Origin: an uncultured OCS116 cluster bacterium
GTDB taxonomy: Bacteria > Pseudomonadota > Alphaproteobacteria > Rhizobiales > TMED25
DNA length: 64,000 bases
Assembly: GCA_902633855.1 (NCBI GenBank)
Contig: CACPHU010000004.1
Span: 1-64,000 of the forward strand
Direction of reading: 5' to 3'
A model generated the notes under the pieces. It did not search any database and was not told the origin of the DNA. It saw only the letters and a list, made by a program, of their open reading frames with translations. A program made the translations under genes and the position numbers. Below are positions 19,253 through 30,242 of the stretch, in pieces; position 1 is the first letter of the stretch, and the number at the start of each line of letters is the position of its first letter.

Positions 19253-21916
19253 TCAGGATTTTTTTACTTCAGCTTGCGCCGCCGAAAGTCTTGCGATTGG
19301 AACTCGGTATGGTGAGCATGAGACGTAGTCTAGTTTATTTAGAGCGCAAAATGCAATAGAATTTGGGTCACCGCCATGTTCTCCGCATATGCCCAATTTT
19401 ATGTCTGATTTTGTTGATCTTCCCCTTTTTGATGAAAGTTCAATCAATTCACCAACACCATCGGAGTCAATTGATACAAAAGGATCTTTTTCCAATATAG
19501 ATTTTTCAACATATTCCTGAAGGAATTTTGACGAGTCATCTCTACTGATGCCAAATGTTGTTTGCGTTAAGTCATTTGTTCCATAAGAGAAAAAATCGGC
19601 CGCTTCAGCAATCTCAGCAGATCTTAATGCTGCACGAGGTAATTCAATCATTGTTCCTACAGTGTAGTTTAAATTTATACCAGACTTAGCCATTACTTCT
19701 TTTGCTGCCCTGTCTATAACATCCTTTACTATATCAAGCTCGCGCTTGGTCGATACAAGTGGGACCATTATCTCAGGGCATATAATTTGTTTTTTTGTGC
19801 TATAAATCTCAACACTAGCTTCAAATATCGCTTTCGCCTGCATTTCTGGTATTTCAGGGTAGGTTATTGCTAATCTGCACCCTCTGTGGCCCAGCATTGG
19901 GTTCGTTTCAATGAGGTCTGCCACTCTTTGCTTTAAGTCATCAATAGAAATATTTAATGACTCAGCAACTTCGTGAAAATCGTTAACTTCATGAGGTAAA
20001 AATTCATGCAGTGGAGGATCTAATAAACGTATCGTTACAGGTAAATCACCCATAACTTCAAATAGTTCAACAAAATCATTCTTTTGCATCGGTAGCAATT
20101 TTCCCAGAGCCACTCTGCGTGATGGTTCGTCCTTTGCAAGTATCATTTCTCTTACTGCATTTATTCTGCCTTCATCAAAAAACATGTGCTCGGTCCTGCA
20201 TAAACCAATACCTTCCGCACCAAAATTTTTTGCAACAGTTGCGTCTGCCTTTGTTTCGGCATTAGCTCTAATTTTTAGTTTTCGTATTTGATCAGCCCAT
20301 TTCATAATTTTATCGAAATCACCAGAGAGATCTGGATCTTTCATTTGTACTTCACCATCAATTATACTTCCTGTTGTACCATCGATTGTGATGATGTCTC
20401 CAGCTCTGAAAACCTTATGGTCAACATAAAATGACTCACTATCGTAATCGATTCTTATAGATCCTGCGCCTGAAATACAGGGTCTTCCCATTCCCCTTGC
20501 AACAACTGCCGCATGACTTGTCATGCCCCCACGTGTTGTTAGAATACCCTGCGCTGCGTGCATGCCATGGATATCTTCAGGACTTGTCTCAATACGAGTT
20601 AGAATAACTTTTTCACCATCATTTGAGGCCTTTTCTGCTTCATCAGCATTAAAGACAATTTTACCACAGGCTGCCCCCGGTGATGCCGGTAAACCTTTTG
20701 CAACCACATCAAACTGTGCCGTATCGTCAATTGTTGGGTGAAGTAACTGATCAAGACTATTTGGATCAACCCTCGTAATAGCAATCTCCTTTGAAATAAT
20801 ACCCTCTTCATGCATGTCAACTGCAATTTTAATCGCGGCGTATGATGTTCTTTTCCCTGATCTTGTCTGTAATATCCATAACTTTCCCTGTTGGATAGTG
20901 AACTCGATATCTTGCATATCAAGATAATGACTTTCTAATTTATTTGAGAGGCTAATTAGATTATCATATATATTTGGCATTAACTTCTCAAGTGACACAT
21001 CATCTGAATTTGCATTCAGCCTCGCTTCTTCTGTGATATTTTGCGGTGTCCTGATGCCCGCGACCACATCCTCTCCTTGTGCATTAATTAAAAACTCACC
21101 ATAAAACTTTTTTTCTCCATTTGATGGATTCCTGGTAAAGGCAACTCCAGTTGCACTATTATCATCTAAATTTCCAAATACCATTGCTTGTACATTCACA
21201 GCCGTACCCCAATGGTCTGGTATTTCATTTAATTTTCGGTATGTTACCGCACGATTGTTCTGCCAAGATAAAAAAACAGCAGATATTGATCCCCATAATT
21301 GTTCATTGACATCTTGCGGGAAATCCATACCTGTCACATCTTTAACTTCATCTTTGAAATTTTGAACAATTTTTTTCCAATCTGAACCATTTAGATCGGT
21401 ATCCAATATATAATTATTGTCGGCTTTGTAATCCTCGAGTATATCCTCGAAATAATGATGTTCAATATTTAGCACAACATCTGAATACATCTGGATAAAT
21501 CTTCTATACGAATCATAGGCAAACCTTTCGTCACCACTTTTTCTTGCCAATCCTTCAACGGTCTTATCATTAAGTCCTAGATTTAATACTGTATCAAGCA
21601 TACCCGGCATTGATGATCTCGCTCCAGATCTTACAGAGACAAGAAGAGGGTTTTCATCAGAACCAAAATTATTTTTTACAAGCCTTTCAATCTGAACTAT
21701 TGCATCAGATACTTGGCTTGCAAGATCTTCTGGGTATTTTTTTTCATTTGCATAGAATTGGTTGCATACTTCTGTAGTGATTGTAAAACCTGGAGGCACG
21801 GGTAAACCAAGCTTTGACATCTCAGCTAGGTTTGCACCCTTACCACCAAGTAAATTAGACATATTCGAGTCTCCGTCAGTCTTTTCTTTACTAAATATAT
21901 AAACCCATTTATTCAT
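19253..21916 (-). CDS. ppdK: Pyruvate, phosphate dikinase
   Basis: GGKGANLAEMSKLGLPVPPGFTI, ILTTRGGMTSHAAVVARGMGRPCISG, C-terminal GICGEHGGDPNSIAFC. Confidence 0.98.
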   Translation of the reverse strand: MNKWVYIFSKEKTDGDSNMSNLLGGKGANLAEMSKLGLPVPPGFTITTEVCNQFYANEKKYPEDLASQVSDAIVQIERLVKNNFGSDENPLLVSVRSGARSSMPGMLDTVLNLGLNDKTVEGLARKSGDERFAYDSYRRFIQMYSDVVLNIEHHYFEDILEDYKADNNYILDTDLNGSDWKKIVQNFKDEVKDVTGMDFPQDVNEQLWGSISAVFLSWQNNRAVTYRKLNEIPDHWGTAVNVQAMVFGNLDDNSATGVAFTRNPSNGEKKFYGEFLINAQGEDVVAGIRTPQNITEEARLNANSDDVSLEKLMPNIYDNLISLSNKLESHYLDMQDIEFTIQQGKLWILQTRSGKRTSYAAIKIAVDMHEEGIISKEIAITRVDPNSLDQLLHPTIDDTAQFDVVAKGLPASPGAACGKIVFNADEAEKASNDGEKVILTRIETSPEDIHGMHAAQGILTTRGGMTSHAAVVARGMGRPCISGAGSIRIDYDSESFYVDHKVFRAGDIITIDGTTGSIIDGEVQMKDPDLSGDFDKIMKWADQIRKLKIRANAETKADATVAKNFGAEGIGLCRTEHMFFDEGRINAVREMILAKDEPSRRVALGKLLPMQKNDFVELFEVMGDLPVTIRLLDPPLHEFLPHEVNDFHEVAESLNISIDDLKQRVADLIETNPMLGHRGCRLAITYPEIPEMQAKAIFEASVEIYSTKKQIICPEIMVPLVSTKRELDIVKDVIDRAAKEVMAKSGINLNYTVGTMIELPRAALRSAEIAEAADFFSYGTNDLTQTTFGISRDDSSKFLQEYVEKSILEKDPFVSIDSDGVGELIELSSKRGRSTKSDIKLGICGEHGGDPNSIAFCALNKLDYVSCSPYRVPIARLSAAQAEVKKS

Positions 21917-21941
21917 AGCTATTCCAAAATATTACTAAAAA

Positions 21942-24017
21942 CTATAACTCAATTTTACCTATATCAAAAATATTACTTGTTAGATCAATAACAGAATTCA
22001 AAAGAAAAAATCTGTTTGTTCGTATATTTTTGTCCTCGTCATTAACAATAATATTTTCAAAAAAATCATTTATGGGGTCTGCTAAGATAGATACATCACT
22101 CAAGTATTTTTTGATCTCTGTTATATCATTAGACTTCGACTTTTTCTTCCTTAGTTTTTCAATACCTGTGTATAAATTATTTTCGACGTCACTTGTAAAA
22201 ATCTTCTTATCAATTTCACCAAAAGTATTGTTTGATAAACTTGGATCTAGAATATTATTGATTCGTTTCAGTGCTTTAAGCAAAGATAAGCCATTGTCTG
22301 TTTTGATAAACTGACTTAATAATTGTATGCGTGATAGAGTCATATAATAATTTACAAAATCATCATCACGAGAAATAGCGTCGCAAATTCTAACATCATA
22401 TTTATTATCAAGAATATAACTTCGGAATCTTTCGTTCATAAAATTAACAAGCGCTTCCCTAACTGAGCTATGTTGTTGTTTTTTTAACAAGTCTGATTTT
22501 TGTAGTATTTTTTCAATAAAATGTGCAAAATCAAAATCAAGCTTATTTTCAATAATATTCCGAATTAAGCCATTACCTGCTCTTCTGAGAGCATATGGAT
22601 CTTTTGATCCTGTCGGCGTCTCACCAATCGACCAAAAACCAACTAAAGTATCAATTTTATCGGCAACTGAGAGGCAAAAAGAGAGGGCTTTCTTAGGAGT
22701 TTCGTCCCGTGGTGTTACTGGCATATAGTGATTTTTAATAGCATCACATACGTCTTCATCATAGCCTTGACGTTCGGCATAATAACTTCCCATAATACCC
22801 TGTAAATCTGGAAATTCACCAACCATTTCAGATAAAAGATCATTTTTGATTAATTTTGCAGCTATTGGAATATTTTCTAGATTTAAGGCAAGAGTTTGAT
22901 CAAGCTCTAGCGCAATAAGCTCAATCCTCTCAACTTTTGAACCCAAGCTTCCCAATTTCTGATGATAAGTTACACTATCTAATAAACGCAAATTATCGAT
23001 TAGCGGCTGATCTATATCCCTATCCCAAAAATATTTTGCGTCGTACAATCTTGCAGATAAAACACGCTGATTTCCTAATATAACAGAGTTTCCCTCGTCT
23101 GATGTTTGAATATTTGAGATAAGTATAAATTTATTTGTAAGATTTTTTGTCTTTTTTTCTGCAACAGAGAAGTATTTCTGATGACTTCTCATTGATGTCT
23201 GAAGTACTTCATCTGGAAGGTTGAGAAATTTCTCGTCAAATTCAGCGCAAAGTGCTATGGGCCATTCCACGAGACCTGAAACTTCTTCTAATAGTTTTTC
23301 GTCCTTTATTACACTGATATCAAATTTTTTTTCAATTTTTGATATTTGTTCTAAGATCAATTCTCTTCTCTGCCCTTGATCGGCTATTACAAGATTATTT
23401 GTTAGCGCTTCGAAATAATCGCTGACTCCTTTGATGTAGATTTTTTGATTTTTTAGAAAACGGTGCCCGAATGTATAGTCATTTGCTAATAGACCTTCAA
23501 CATTAATTTTTAATTTATTTACAGTATTGTTCTCATAAATGATGGCCATAATATTTCTTAGAGGCCTCACCCACCGGGAATTACCATTGCCCCAACGCAT
23601 CGATTTTGGCCAGGAAAACTTACGTATGATTTCTTCAATTATTGGCGGCAGTATTGTTATTGCCGTTTTTGCAGGAACTGTCTCAATATACCCATACCGC
23701 TTACCTTTTTTATCATCCAATATATCACAATCATCTATTGATTTTATGTTATTGGATCTCAAAAAACCATTTATTGCATTATCTGGTGAGTCAATTCTAG
23801 GACCAAGCTTTTCAACTGTCATCGCTGCAGTCTGTGATTTCATATTGGTGACTATAAGGGTTAACCTCCGCGTAGAATAAAAAGATTGTATTTGACCAAC
23901 TTCTAATCCGGCACCTTCGGTTTGTTGTCTAAATTCCCTAAGCAGGTATTCACTCGCTTGCTTTTGCATACGAGATGGGATTTCTTCAGATAAAAGCTCT
24001 AAGATAAAATCAGACAT
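21942..24017 (-). CDS. glyS: Glycine--tRNA ligase beta subunit
   Basis: MSDFILELLSEEIPSRMQ, FPDLQGIMGSYYAERQGYDEDV, start trimmed to ATG at 24017. Confidence 0.96.
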   Translation of the reverse strand: MSDFILELLSEEIPSRMQKQASEYLLREFRQQTEGAGLEVGQIQSFYSTRRLTLIVTNMKSQTAAMTVEKLGPRIDSPDNAINGFLRSNNIKSIDDCDILDDKKGKRYGYIETVPAKTAITILPPIIEEIIRKFSWPKSMRWGNGNSRWVRPLRNIMAIIYENNTVNKLKINVEGLLANDYTFGHRFLKNQKIYIKGVSDYFEALTNNLVIADQGQRRELILEQISKIEKKFDISVIKDEKLLEEVSGLVEWPIALCAEFDEKFLNLPDEVLQTSMRSHQKYFSVAEKKTKNLTNKFILISNIQTSDEGNSVILGNQRVLSARLYDAKYFWDRDIDQPLIDNLRLLDSVTYHQKLGSLGSKVERIELIALELDQTLALNLENIPIAAKLIKNDLLSEMVGEFPDLQGIMGSYYAERQGYDEDVCDAIKNHYMPVTPRDETPKKALSFCLSVADKIDTLVGFWSIGETPTGSKDPYALRRAGNGLIRNIIENKLDFDFAHFIEKILQKSDLLKKQQHSSVREALVNFMNERFRSYILDNKYDVRICDAISRDDDFVNYYMTLSRIQLLSQFIKTDNGLSLLKALKRINNILDPSLSNNTFGEIDKKIFTSDVENNLYTGIEKLRKKKSKSNDITEIKKYLSDVSILADPINDFFENIIVNDEDKNIRTNRFFLLNSVIDLTSNIFDIGKIEL

Positions 24018-24038
24018 TATAATTTTTACAACCCTCAA

Positions 24039-24935
24039 TCACTTTATTCGTGTCGCCATCCATGCATCGGCGGATAACTTTGCTAAAGCTCTCACTCTTA
24101 ATATGTACCCCTGTCTTTCTGTGACCGATATGGCCCCACGAGCATCAAGTATATTAAATAAATGTGATGCCTTTATACATTGATCATAAGCTGGAAGCGC
24201 GAGATTATTCTCTGCAAGCTTTTTACATTCAATTTCAATTTCACTGAAATGTTTCATTATCATTTCAACATTCGCGTAATTAAAATTATATTCAGAATAT
24301 TCTCTTTCTGCTTCCTTAAAAACGTCTCCATAGGATATATTATTGTCCCCTGATAACCCGTTGTAGTTTAATTCGTAGACATTATCAACTCCTTGAACAT
24401 ACATCGCTAATCTTTCTAGTCCATAGGTGAGCTCACCCGTGACAGGTCTACAGTCATAACCACAGACTTGCTGAAAATATGTAAATTGAGATACCTCCAT
24501 CCCATCACACCACACTTCCCAACCGAGACCCCACGCACCGAGAGTTGGACTCTCCCAATCATCCTCAACAAATCGTATATCGTGCTTACTTTTATCAATG
24601 CCAATATATTCTAAGCTATTAAGATATAAATCCTGTATATTTTCAGGTGACGGCTTCAAAACAACCTGAAATTGGTAATAATGTTGCAGTCTATTAGGAT
24701 TCTCACCAAATCGGCCATCTGTTGGCCTACGCGATGGTTGAACATAAGCAGCGTTCCAAGTGTCTTCACCAAGGGCTCTTAGTATTGTACCAGGGTGGAA
24801 CGTACCGGCTCCGACCTCCATATCATAAGGCTGTAAGATCACACAGCCATTGCTTGACCAAAAATCTTGAAGCATTAAGATAAGATCTTGAAATGAATTC
24901 TTTGGGTCTCTTGTGCTTTGAATATTTTTAGGCAT
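24039..24935 (-). CDS. glyQ: Glycine--tRNA ligase alpha subunit
   Basis: [43 protein letters not shown]...[30 protein letters not shown]. Confidence 0.98.
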   Translation of the reverse strand: MPKNIQSTRDPKNSFQDLILMLQDFWSSNGCVILQPYDMEVGAGTFHPGTILRALGEDTWNAAYVQPSRRPTDGRFGENPNRLQHYYQFQVVLKPSPENIQDLYLNSLEYIGIDKSKHDIRFVEDDWESPTLGAWGLGWEVWCDGMEVSQFTYFQQVCGYDCRPVTGELTYGLERLAMYVQGVDNVYELNYNGLSGDNNISYGDVFKEAEREYSEYNFNYANVEMIMKHFSEIEIECKKLAENNLALPAYDQCIKASHLFNILDARGAISVTERQGYILRVRALAKLSADAWMATRIK

Positions 24936-25019
24936 TTTTCAGTCAATAATTCGTAATAAGTTCGTCTATATCTATATAAAAAGATTTGTAATTACCATAC
25001 AATTTTTTTTTGTATTTTA

Positions 25020-25817
25020 CTAGATTTGATAAAAATAATCAGATTGCGTTAGATCAATTCGAGCCCTGCCTCTTAAAGTGTCTTCAACCCTATCGCAGAA
25101 CGCGCCACTTGCTTGATGTAAAACAACTTGGCGGAGGACTCTTGTCCTCGCATTAGATCCTTTCCTAAAACTTAGAATAAAACGTTGTACTTCACCATTC
25201 ATATTTGAAATTAAAGGTAATATCGTAATACTACCAAAACCAGACAGGAGGCAAATAATACGGTTTAAATTTTCAATTTTATTAATCATGGTAATGGTAC
25301 CTTTCAATTTTAATAATTGAAGAGAGTTATTTATCCACTTATCAAGATTAGATCCACCATGATATTTGGTTATGTTTTGATAATGAGATTTTGATTCATT
25401 GACAGTTTCTATATCAAAGTAAGGAGGGTTCATAAATATCGAGTCAAATTTTAGAATTTTTTCATTACCAATATTAAATGACAAATTTTTTTTTAGTATA
25501 TCGACTTGTTTTATATGGATACTACCTTCTAACTTATTTAATGCAACATTCCTAGTTGCAAGCTCTATGTTTATTGGATCATTATCAATTCCAATGATTG
25601 TTATATCCTTAAAGTTCGATCCCAAGGCAATTGATGACGTTCCGTTACCAACGCCTACATCAAGAACTTTATAGCCTGGACCTACTGGAACAGCTGCTGA
25701 TAGAAGTATTGTATCCGTATTGGATCGACCACCATCCAAAAGCTGTTCTATTATAATTTTTCCATCGAGAAATTTATCCACACTTGTGGGAAGACTAATC
25801 TTTTTTATCTTCGACAT
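25020..25817 (-). CDS. tRNA1(Val) adenine-N6 methyltransferase-like (TrmN6/YfiC family)
   Basis: VLDVGVGNGTSSIALGSNF, SIFMNPPYFD (NPPY motif of N6-adenine methyltransferases). Confidence 0.82.
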   Translation of the reverse strand: MSKIKKISLPTSVDKFLDGKIIIEQLLDGGRSNTDTILLSAAVPVGPGYKVLDVGVGNGTSSIALGSNFKDITIIGIDNDPINIELATRNVALNKLEGSIHIKQVDILKKNLSFNIGNEKILKFDSIFMNPPYFDIETVNESKSHYQNITKYHGGSNLDKWINNSLQLLKLKGTITMINKIENLNRIICLLSGFGSITILPLISNMNGEVQRFILSFRKGSNARTRVLRQVVLHQASGAFCDRVEDTLRGRARIDLTQSDYFYQI

Positions 25818-25890
25818 ACATACACAATCTAAATTTATTTATTTATATCAAAAAATAATTTATACCTTATGTAAACAAAAAAACAGATTT

Positions 25891-26883
25891 ATGGCACTGC
25901 AAAAAAAATATGGAATTGAAGAACTCATATCTCTTACAAAAAAAGATATGGGGCTTGTGAATGATCTAATTATTCAAAGAACAATATCTAATACAGATAT
26001 GATTCCAAAAGTATCACAGTATCTTATTTCATCGGGGGGTAAACGCTTAAGGCCGATGCTAACCATTGCTTCAAGTAAATTATGCGAGTGTAAAAATAAT
26101 TATTATATTCCCTTGGCTGCGGGTGTTGAGTTTATGCATACTGCAACATTACTTCATGATGATGTTGTTGATGACAGTGAAATGAGGAGGGGTAAGATCG
26201 CAGCAAGAATGCTTTGGGGAAACGAGGCAAGCGTGCTTGTTGGTGATTATTTACTGGGCGAGGCATTTAAGATGATGGTTGAGGCACAATCAATAAAAGC
26301 ACTAGAAGTTCTCTCGAATGCAGCTACAGTGATTGCTGAAGGCGAGGTAATGCAATTAGTTTACTCCAATCACTTAACGATAACACCTGAAATGTACTTT
26401 CAGATTATAAATTATAAAACTGCAAAATTATTTAGTGCTGCTTCAGAAATAGGCGCAATAATTTCAGACTCCAGTAAAGAAACTGCTCAGATCTTAAGGG
26501 ATTTTGGATCATATCTTGGTATTGCATTTCAATTATCAGACGATGCCCTAGATTATACCTCCACAATTGATAATATTGGAAAAGATATCGGGGATGATTT
26601 TTTTGAAGGAAAAGTCACCTACCCCATTATTGTTTCATATAAAAAATCAAACAAAGAGGAGAAAAAACTTTGGGAGAGGTTGATAAATAAAAAAAATAAA
26701 AACGCAAATGACTTTAAATCTGCTCTTGAGTTGATTGATAAAAAGAAAGGGTTTGAGAAAACACTAGCTGAGGCAAAGAAATACGGTGAAAAAGCACTGA
26801 ATTGTCTAGAAAATTTCGAAAAGTCAGAGATGAAAAGCGCTTTAGAAGAGGCAGTATACTTCTCCTACACAAGAGACAGCTAG
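25891..26883 (+). CDS. ispB: Polyprenyl (octa/decaprenyl) diphosphate synthase
   Basis: GGKRLRPML, LLHDDVVDDSEMRRG, GIAFQLSDDALDYTS (DDxxD motifs); start trimmed to ATG at 25891. Confidence 0.93.
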   Translation: MALQKKYGIEELISLTKKDMGLVNDLIIQRTISNTDMIPKVSQYLISSGGKRLRPMLTIASSKLCECKNNYYIPLAAGVEFMHTATLLHDDVVDDSEMRRGKIAARMLWGNEASVLVGDYLLGEAFKMMVEAQSIKALEVLSNAATVIAEGEVMQLVYSNHLTITPEMYFQIINYKTAKLFSAASEIGAIISDSSKETAQILRDFGSYLGIAFQLSDDALDYTSTIDNIGKDIGDDFFEGKVTYPIIVSYKKSNKEEKKLWERLINKKNKNANDFKSALELIDKKKGFEKTLAEAKKYGEKALNCLENFEKSEMKSALEEAVYFSYTRDS

Positions 26884-27734
26884 TTTAATAACTTCGTCTC
26901 CATAATCCAGAATTTTGGATACATTTCTTCAAATTTTTTTTTACATTTTGACATATCCTCCTGCCTTGAAAAAAAACCAAAGCATGTAGGTCCACTGCCA
27001 GTCATTCTTGCCAAAACACAACCTTCAGCTTTAGTTAGGTTGTTTATTATCTCTCCGATTATAGGGTAATCTCGAATAATTATCTGCTGGAAGTCATTCT
27101 TCCCACTAATAATATGAGCCATTGAAGGATTAGGTAAGAAATTTTTGGTGTGCACGTCCTCTGATCCTTTGATGTTAATCTTTTCATATAACTGTGATGT
27201 TGAAATAGGTATTTGAGGGTTCACAAGAAGACAATAGTATGTCTCAGTTAATTTTACGCTTTGAATAATTTCACCTATACCAGAAATGAAAGATGGCTCA
27301 TTTAGTAAACAGCATGGCACATCTGCACCCACATTCCTTGCTAATGATTCGATGCTAATTTGATCGATATTTATTTTACGATCACTAATAAGATATCTCA
27401 ATAGGGCTGCAGCGTCGCATGAGCCTCCACCTAGACCAGCAGAGATTGGGATATTTTTCATCACATGGACTTTATATTGACTCAAATTTGGAAAATAATT
27501 GCAGAGGTAGCTATATAATTTAAGAATAGTATTGGATTTTGTGGAAACATTCTCATGAAAAGGGTTATCAAAGCTGACCAATAATTTCTCAGAGGGATTT
27601 ATTATTAACTCATCATGTAAGTCAAGAAAGGCCACATAACCCTGTATATCATGATAATTATCAGATCGTTTTCCAAGTATATCCAAGGTTAGGTTAATTT
27701 TAGCATTAGCCTGCAAAACTACATCTGGTGACAT
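26880..27734 (-). CDS. ispE: 4-diphosphocytidyl-2-C-methyl-D-erythritol kinase
   Basis: ANAKINLTLDILGKRSDNYHDI, NIPISAGLGGGSCDAAALLRYL, MTGSGPTCFGFF. Confidence 0.96.
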   Translation of the reverse strand: MSPDVVLQANAKINLTLDILGKRSDNYHDIQGYVAFLDLHDELIINPSEKLLVSFDNPFHENVSTKSNTILKLYSYLCNYFPNLSQYKVHVMKNIPISAGLGGGSCDAAALLRYLISDRKINIDQISIESLARNVGADVPCCLLNEPSFISGIGEIIQSVKLTETYYCLLVNPQIPISTSQLYEKINIKGSEDVHTKNFLPNPSMAHIISGKNDFQQIIIRDYPIIGEIINNLTKAEGCVLARMTGSGPTCFGFFSRQEDMSKCKKKFEEMYPKFWIMETKLLN

Positions 27735-27752
27735 GTTTTATTGGTGGTAAAA

Positions 27753-29411
27753 TTACATATTGGAGTAATTTGGTCCACCACCTCCTTCGGGCACCTGCCA
27801 ATTTATATTTTGATTTGGGTCTTTGATATCACAAGTTTTACAGTGTACACAATTTTGAGCGTTGATCTGAAATTTAGGACTCTCACCTTCGAGTATCCAT
27901 TCATATACACCAGCAGGACAGTAATTTGCTGATGGTCCGCCGTAATCGTGATATTCACTAGAGGTTTGCAAACCAAAATCACCTACATTCAAATGAACAG
28001 GTTGATCCTCTTCATGATTCGTTGATGATAAATAAACCGAAGACAACCTATCGAAAGAATAAACTCCATCCGGCTTTGGATATTCTATTTTCTTTGATGC
28101 AGATTTTTTTTGCAATGTAAGATGATCTGGCTTTTTGTGAGACATTGTAAATGGTATATTAATACCAAGATCTCTTAACCACATATCTATACCACCCAAA
28201 GCTACACCAACCAAAGTACCGAATTTGGACCATAACGGTTTTATATTCCTTACCTTTGATAATTCTTTCGCTATGGTGCTTTTATTATACATGTCCTGAT
28301 AGCTTGATAATTCTTCCGATATTTTCTTTGATGTAAAGCTCTCCAGTAACGCATTAGCAGCTAAAACACCACTAACTATTGCATTATGGGATCCTTTAAT
28401 TCTTGGCACATTTACAAAGCCTGCAGCACATCCAACAAGTAAGCCGCCCGGGAATGTTAATTTTGGAACTGATTGGTATCCACCCTCGCTTATTACTCTG
28501 GCGCCATATGAGAGTCTTTTACCACCACTCAAAATATCTTTTATAAGCGGATGTGTTTTATATCTCTGAAATTCCTCGAATGGAGACAAAGATGGGTTTT
28601 TATAATTTAGATGAACAACAAAACCGATTGAAACTAAATTTTTCCCAAAATGATACATAAATGACCCTCCACCTGTTTTATTGTCAAGAGGCCACCCCAT
28701 GGTATGCTGCACTAGACCAGGTTTATGATTCTCTTCGGGAATTTCCCATAACTCTTTCAGTCCAATACCATATTTTTGGAAATCTGATTCTTTATCGAGT
28801 TGAAATTTTTCTATAACTTTCTTCGTTAAGTGTCCACGAGCACCTTCAGCAAATACTGTATATTTAGCTCTGATTTCCATACCTTGCATAAAGGAGTCCT
28901 TTTTTTCTCCATTTCTTGAGATACCAAAGTCACCAGTTATGACTCCTACAACTCTATCACCCTGGTAAATTATTTCAGATGCTGGAAATCCAGGATAAAC
29001 TTCAATTCCGAGAGACTGGGCAATACCCCCTAACCATTTGACTACATTTGAGAGGCTTGTCGCAAAACAATTGTGATTGGACATCAGCCTTGGGAAAAAA
29101 AAGTTTGGTATTCTTAAGCTACCAGCTGGTCCTAGAATATAAAATCTATCATCAATCACTTCACTCATAGCTGGAGGGTCGAGATCTCTCCAATTTGGCA
29201 AAAGCATATCCAGGCCAATTGGATCAATTACTGCACCCGAAAGTATGTGGGCACCAACCTCTGAGCCTTTTTCAAGGACAACAATATTTATTTCTTGATT
29301 ATTTTTATTTGCTTCGGTTTTCAGTTTTATTGCCGTTGCTAATCCAGCCGGTCCAGCACCAATTATCAGCACGTCAACCTCTATAGACTCTCTTGTATTT
29401 TCTTCCTGCAT
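27753..29411 (-). CDS. Electron transfer flavoprotein-ubiquinone oxidoreductase
   Basis: VDVLIIGAGPAGLATAIKL, C-terminal 4Fe-4S domain CPAGVYEW...NCVHCKTCDIKDPNQNINWQVPEGGGGPNY. Confidence 0.97.
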   Translation of the reverse strand: MQEENTRESIEVDVLIIGAGPAGLATAIKLKTEANKNNQEINIVVLEKGSEVGAHILSGAVIDPIGLDMLLPNWRDLDPPAMSEVIDDRFYILGPAGSLRIPNFFFPRLMSNHNCFATSLSNVVKWLGGIAQSLGIEVYPGFPASEIIYQGDRVVGVITGDFGISRNGEKKDSFMQGMEIRAKYTVFAEGARGHLTKKVIEKFQLDKESDFQKYGIGLKELWEIPEENHKPGLVQHTMGWPLDNKTGGGSFMYHFGKNLVSIGFVVHLNYKNPSLSPFEEFQRYKTHPLIKDILSGGKRLSYGARVISEGGYQSVPKLTFPGGLLVGCAAGFVNVPRIKGSHNAIVSGVLAANALLESFTSKKISEELSSYQDMYNKSTIAKELSKVRNIKPLWSKFGTLVGVALGGIDMWLRDLGINIPFTMSHKKPDHLTLQKKSASKKIEYPKPDGVYSFDRLSSVYLSSTNHEEDQPVHLNVGDFGLQTSSEYHDYGGPSANYCPAGVYEWILEGESPKFQINAQNCVHCKTCDIKDPNQNINWQVPEGGGGPNYSNM

Positions 29412-29524
29412 TCGTGATGTTAACTCTTTCTATTAATAACTTACTATTATTAACATTAATCATTGTATTTTTGTACTATTAATAGATACAATTAAAAAAA
29501 AATTCTTAACAAAAACCACGATCT

Positions 29525-30229
29525 ATGAATAATTTAGAAAAAATTGTTTTACTTAATTGGTATGCTGATGAGAATATTGATTTCGTTCTTAAAAAAAATC
29601 AAAAAAAATTTACGCAAGAGAAGCACGCTGGCGTAGATTATGACAAAGTTCATAAAAAAAATGATCTATACGATATAAAAACAGTTCAAGGTTTGATAGA
29701 ATATATTGATAAATGTGATATCTCAGACCTGAAAATATACTCAAAACATACTCACATACATCAAGGCAGTCTGAATCCCGAAATATTGATAGTAAATGAC
29801 TTTCCAAATTCCGAAGAGGAGGATCAGTCCAACAATATACTGGCTGAAGATTGCAAGGAGTTGTTAATTAAGATGCTTGGGGCGATTAATGTTGAACTTA
29901 AGGAAAACACTATAATAAACACATTTTTTTGGCGAACGCCAGGAGATAGACGACCAACTTCAAATGAGATAGATCAGTGCAGACCTTTTTTTTATAAAAT
30001 TATAGAATTACTAGCACCAAAATATATTATTTCTCTTGGAGACTTGGCATTAAGCGTGCTCATGGAGAGTGAAGTTAACTTTATTGACTCAAGAGGAAAG
30101 ACTCTCAATAATAAAAAAATGAATATCCCAATATTCCCCTTATTCCATCCAAGAGTACTAATAAAGCAGCCTTCTCTCAAACGGCTTGCTTGGGAAGATT
30201 TGAAAATAATTGCAAATGAAATTAAATAA
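29525..30229 (+). CDS. Uracil-DNA glycosylase superfamily protein (family 4-like, divergent motifs)
   Basis: NTFFWRTPGDRRPTSNEIDQCRPFFYKIIELLAPKYIISLGDLALSVLM and FPLFHPRVLIKQPSLKRLAWEDL fit the family-4 UDG layout. Confidence 0.72.
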   Translation: MNNLEKIVLLNWYADENIDFVLKKNQKKFTQEKHAGVDYDKVHKKNDLYDIKTVQGLIEYIDKCDISDLKIYSKHTHIHQGSLNPEILIVNDFPNSEEEDQSNNILAEDCKELLIKMLGAINVELKENTIINTFFWRTPGDRRPTSNEIDQCRPFFYKIIELLAPKYIISLGDLALSVLMESEVNFIDSRGKTLNNKKMNIPIFPLFHPRVLIKQPSLKRLAWEDLKIIANEIK

Positions 30230-30242
30230 CTATCGGTGATAA

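Noticed and set aside
20523-20922. ORFs in alternative frames within ppdK
   Set aside because: Shadow ORFs of a long conserved gene; the ppdK frame explains the sequence.
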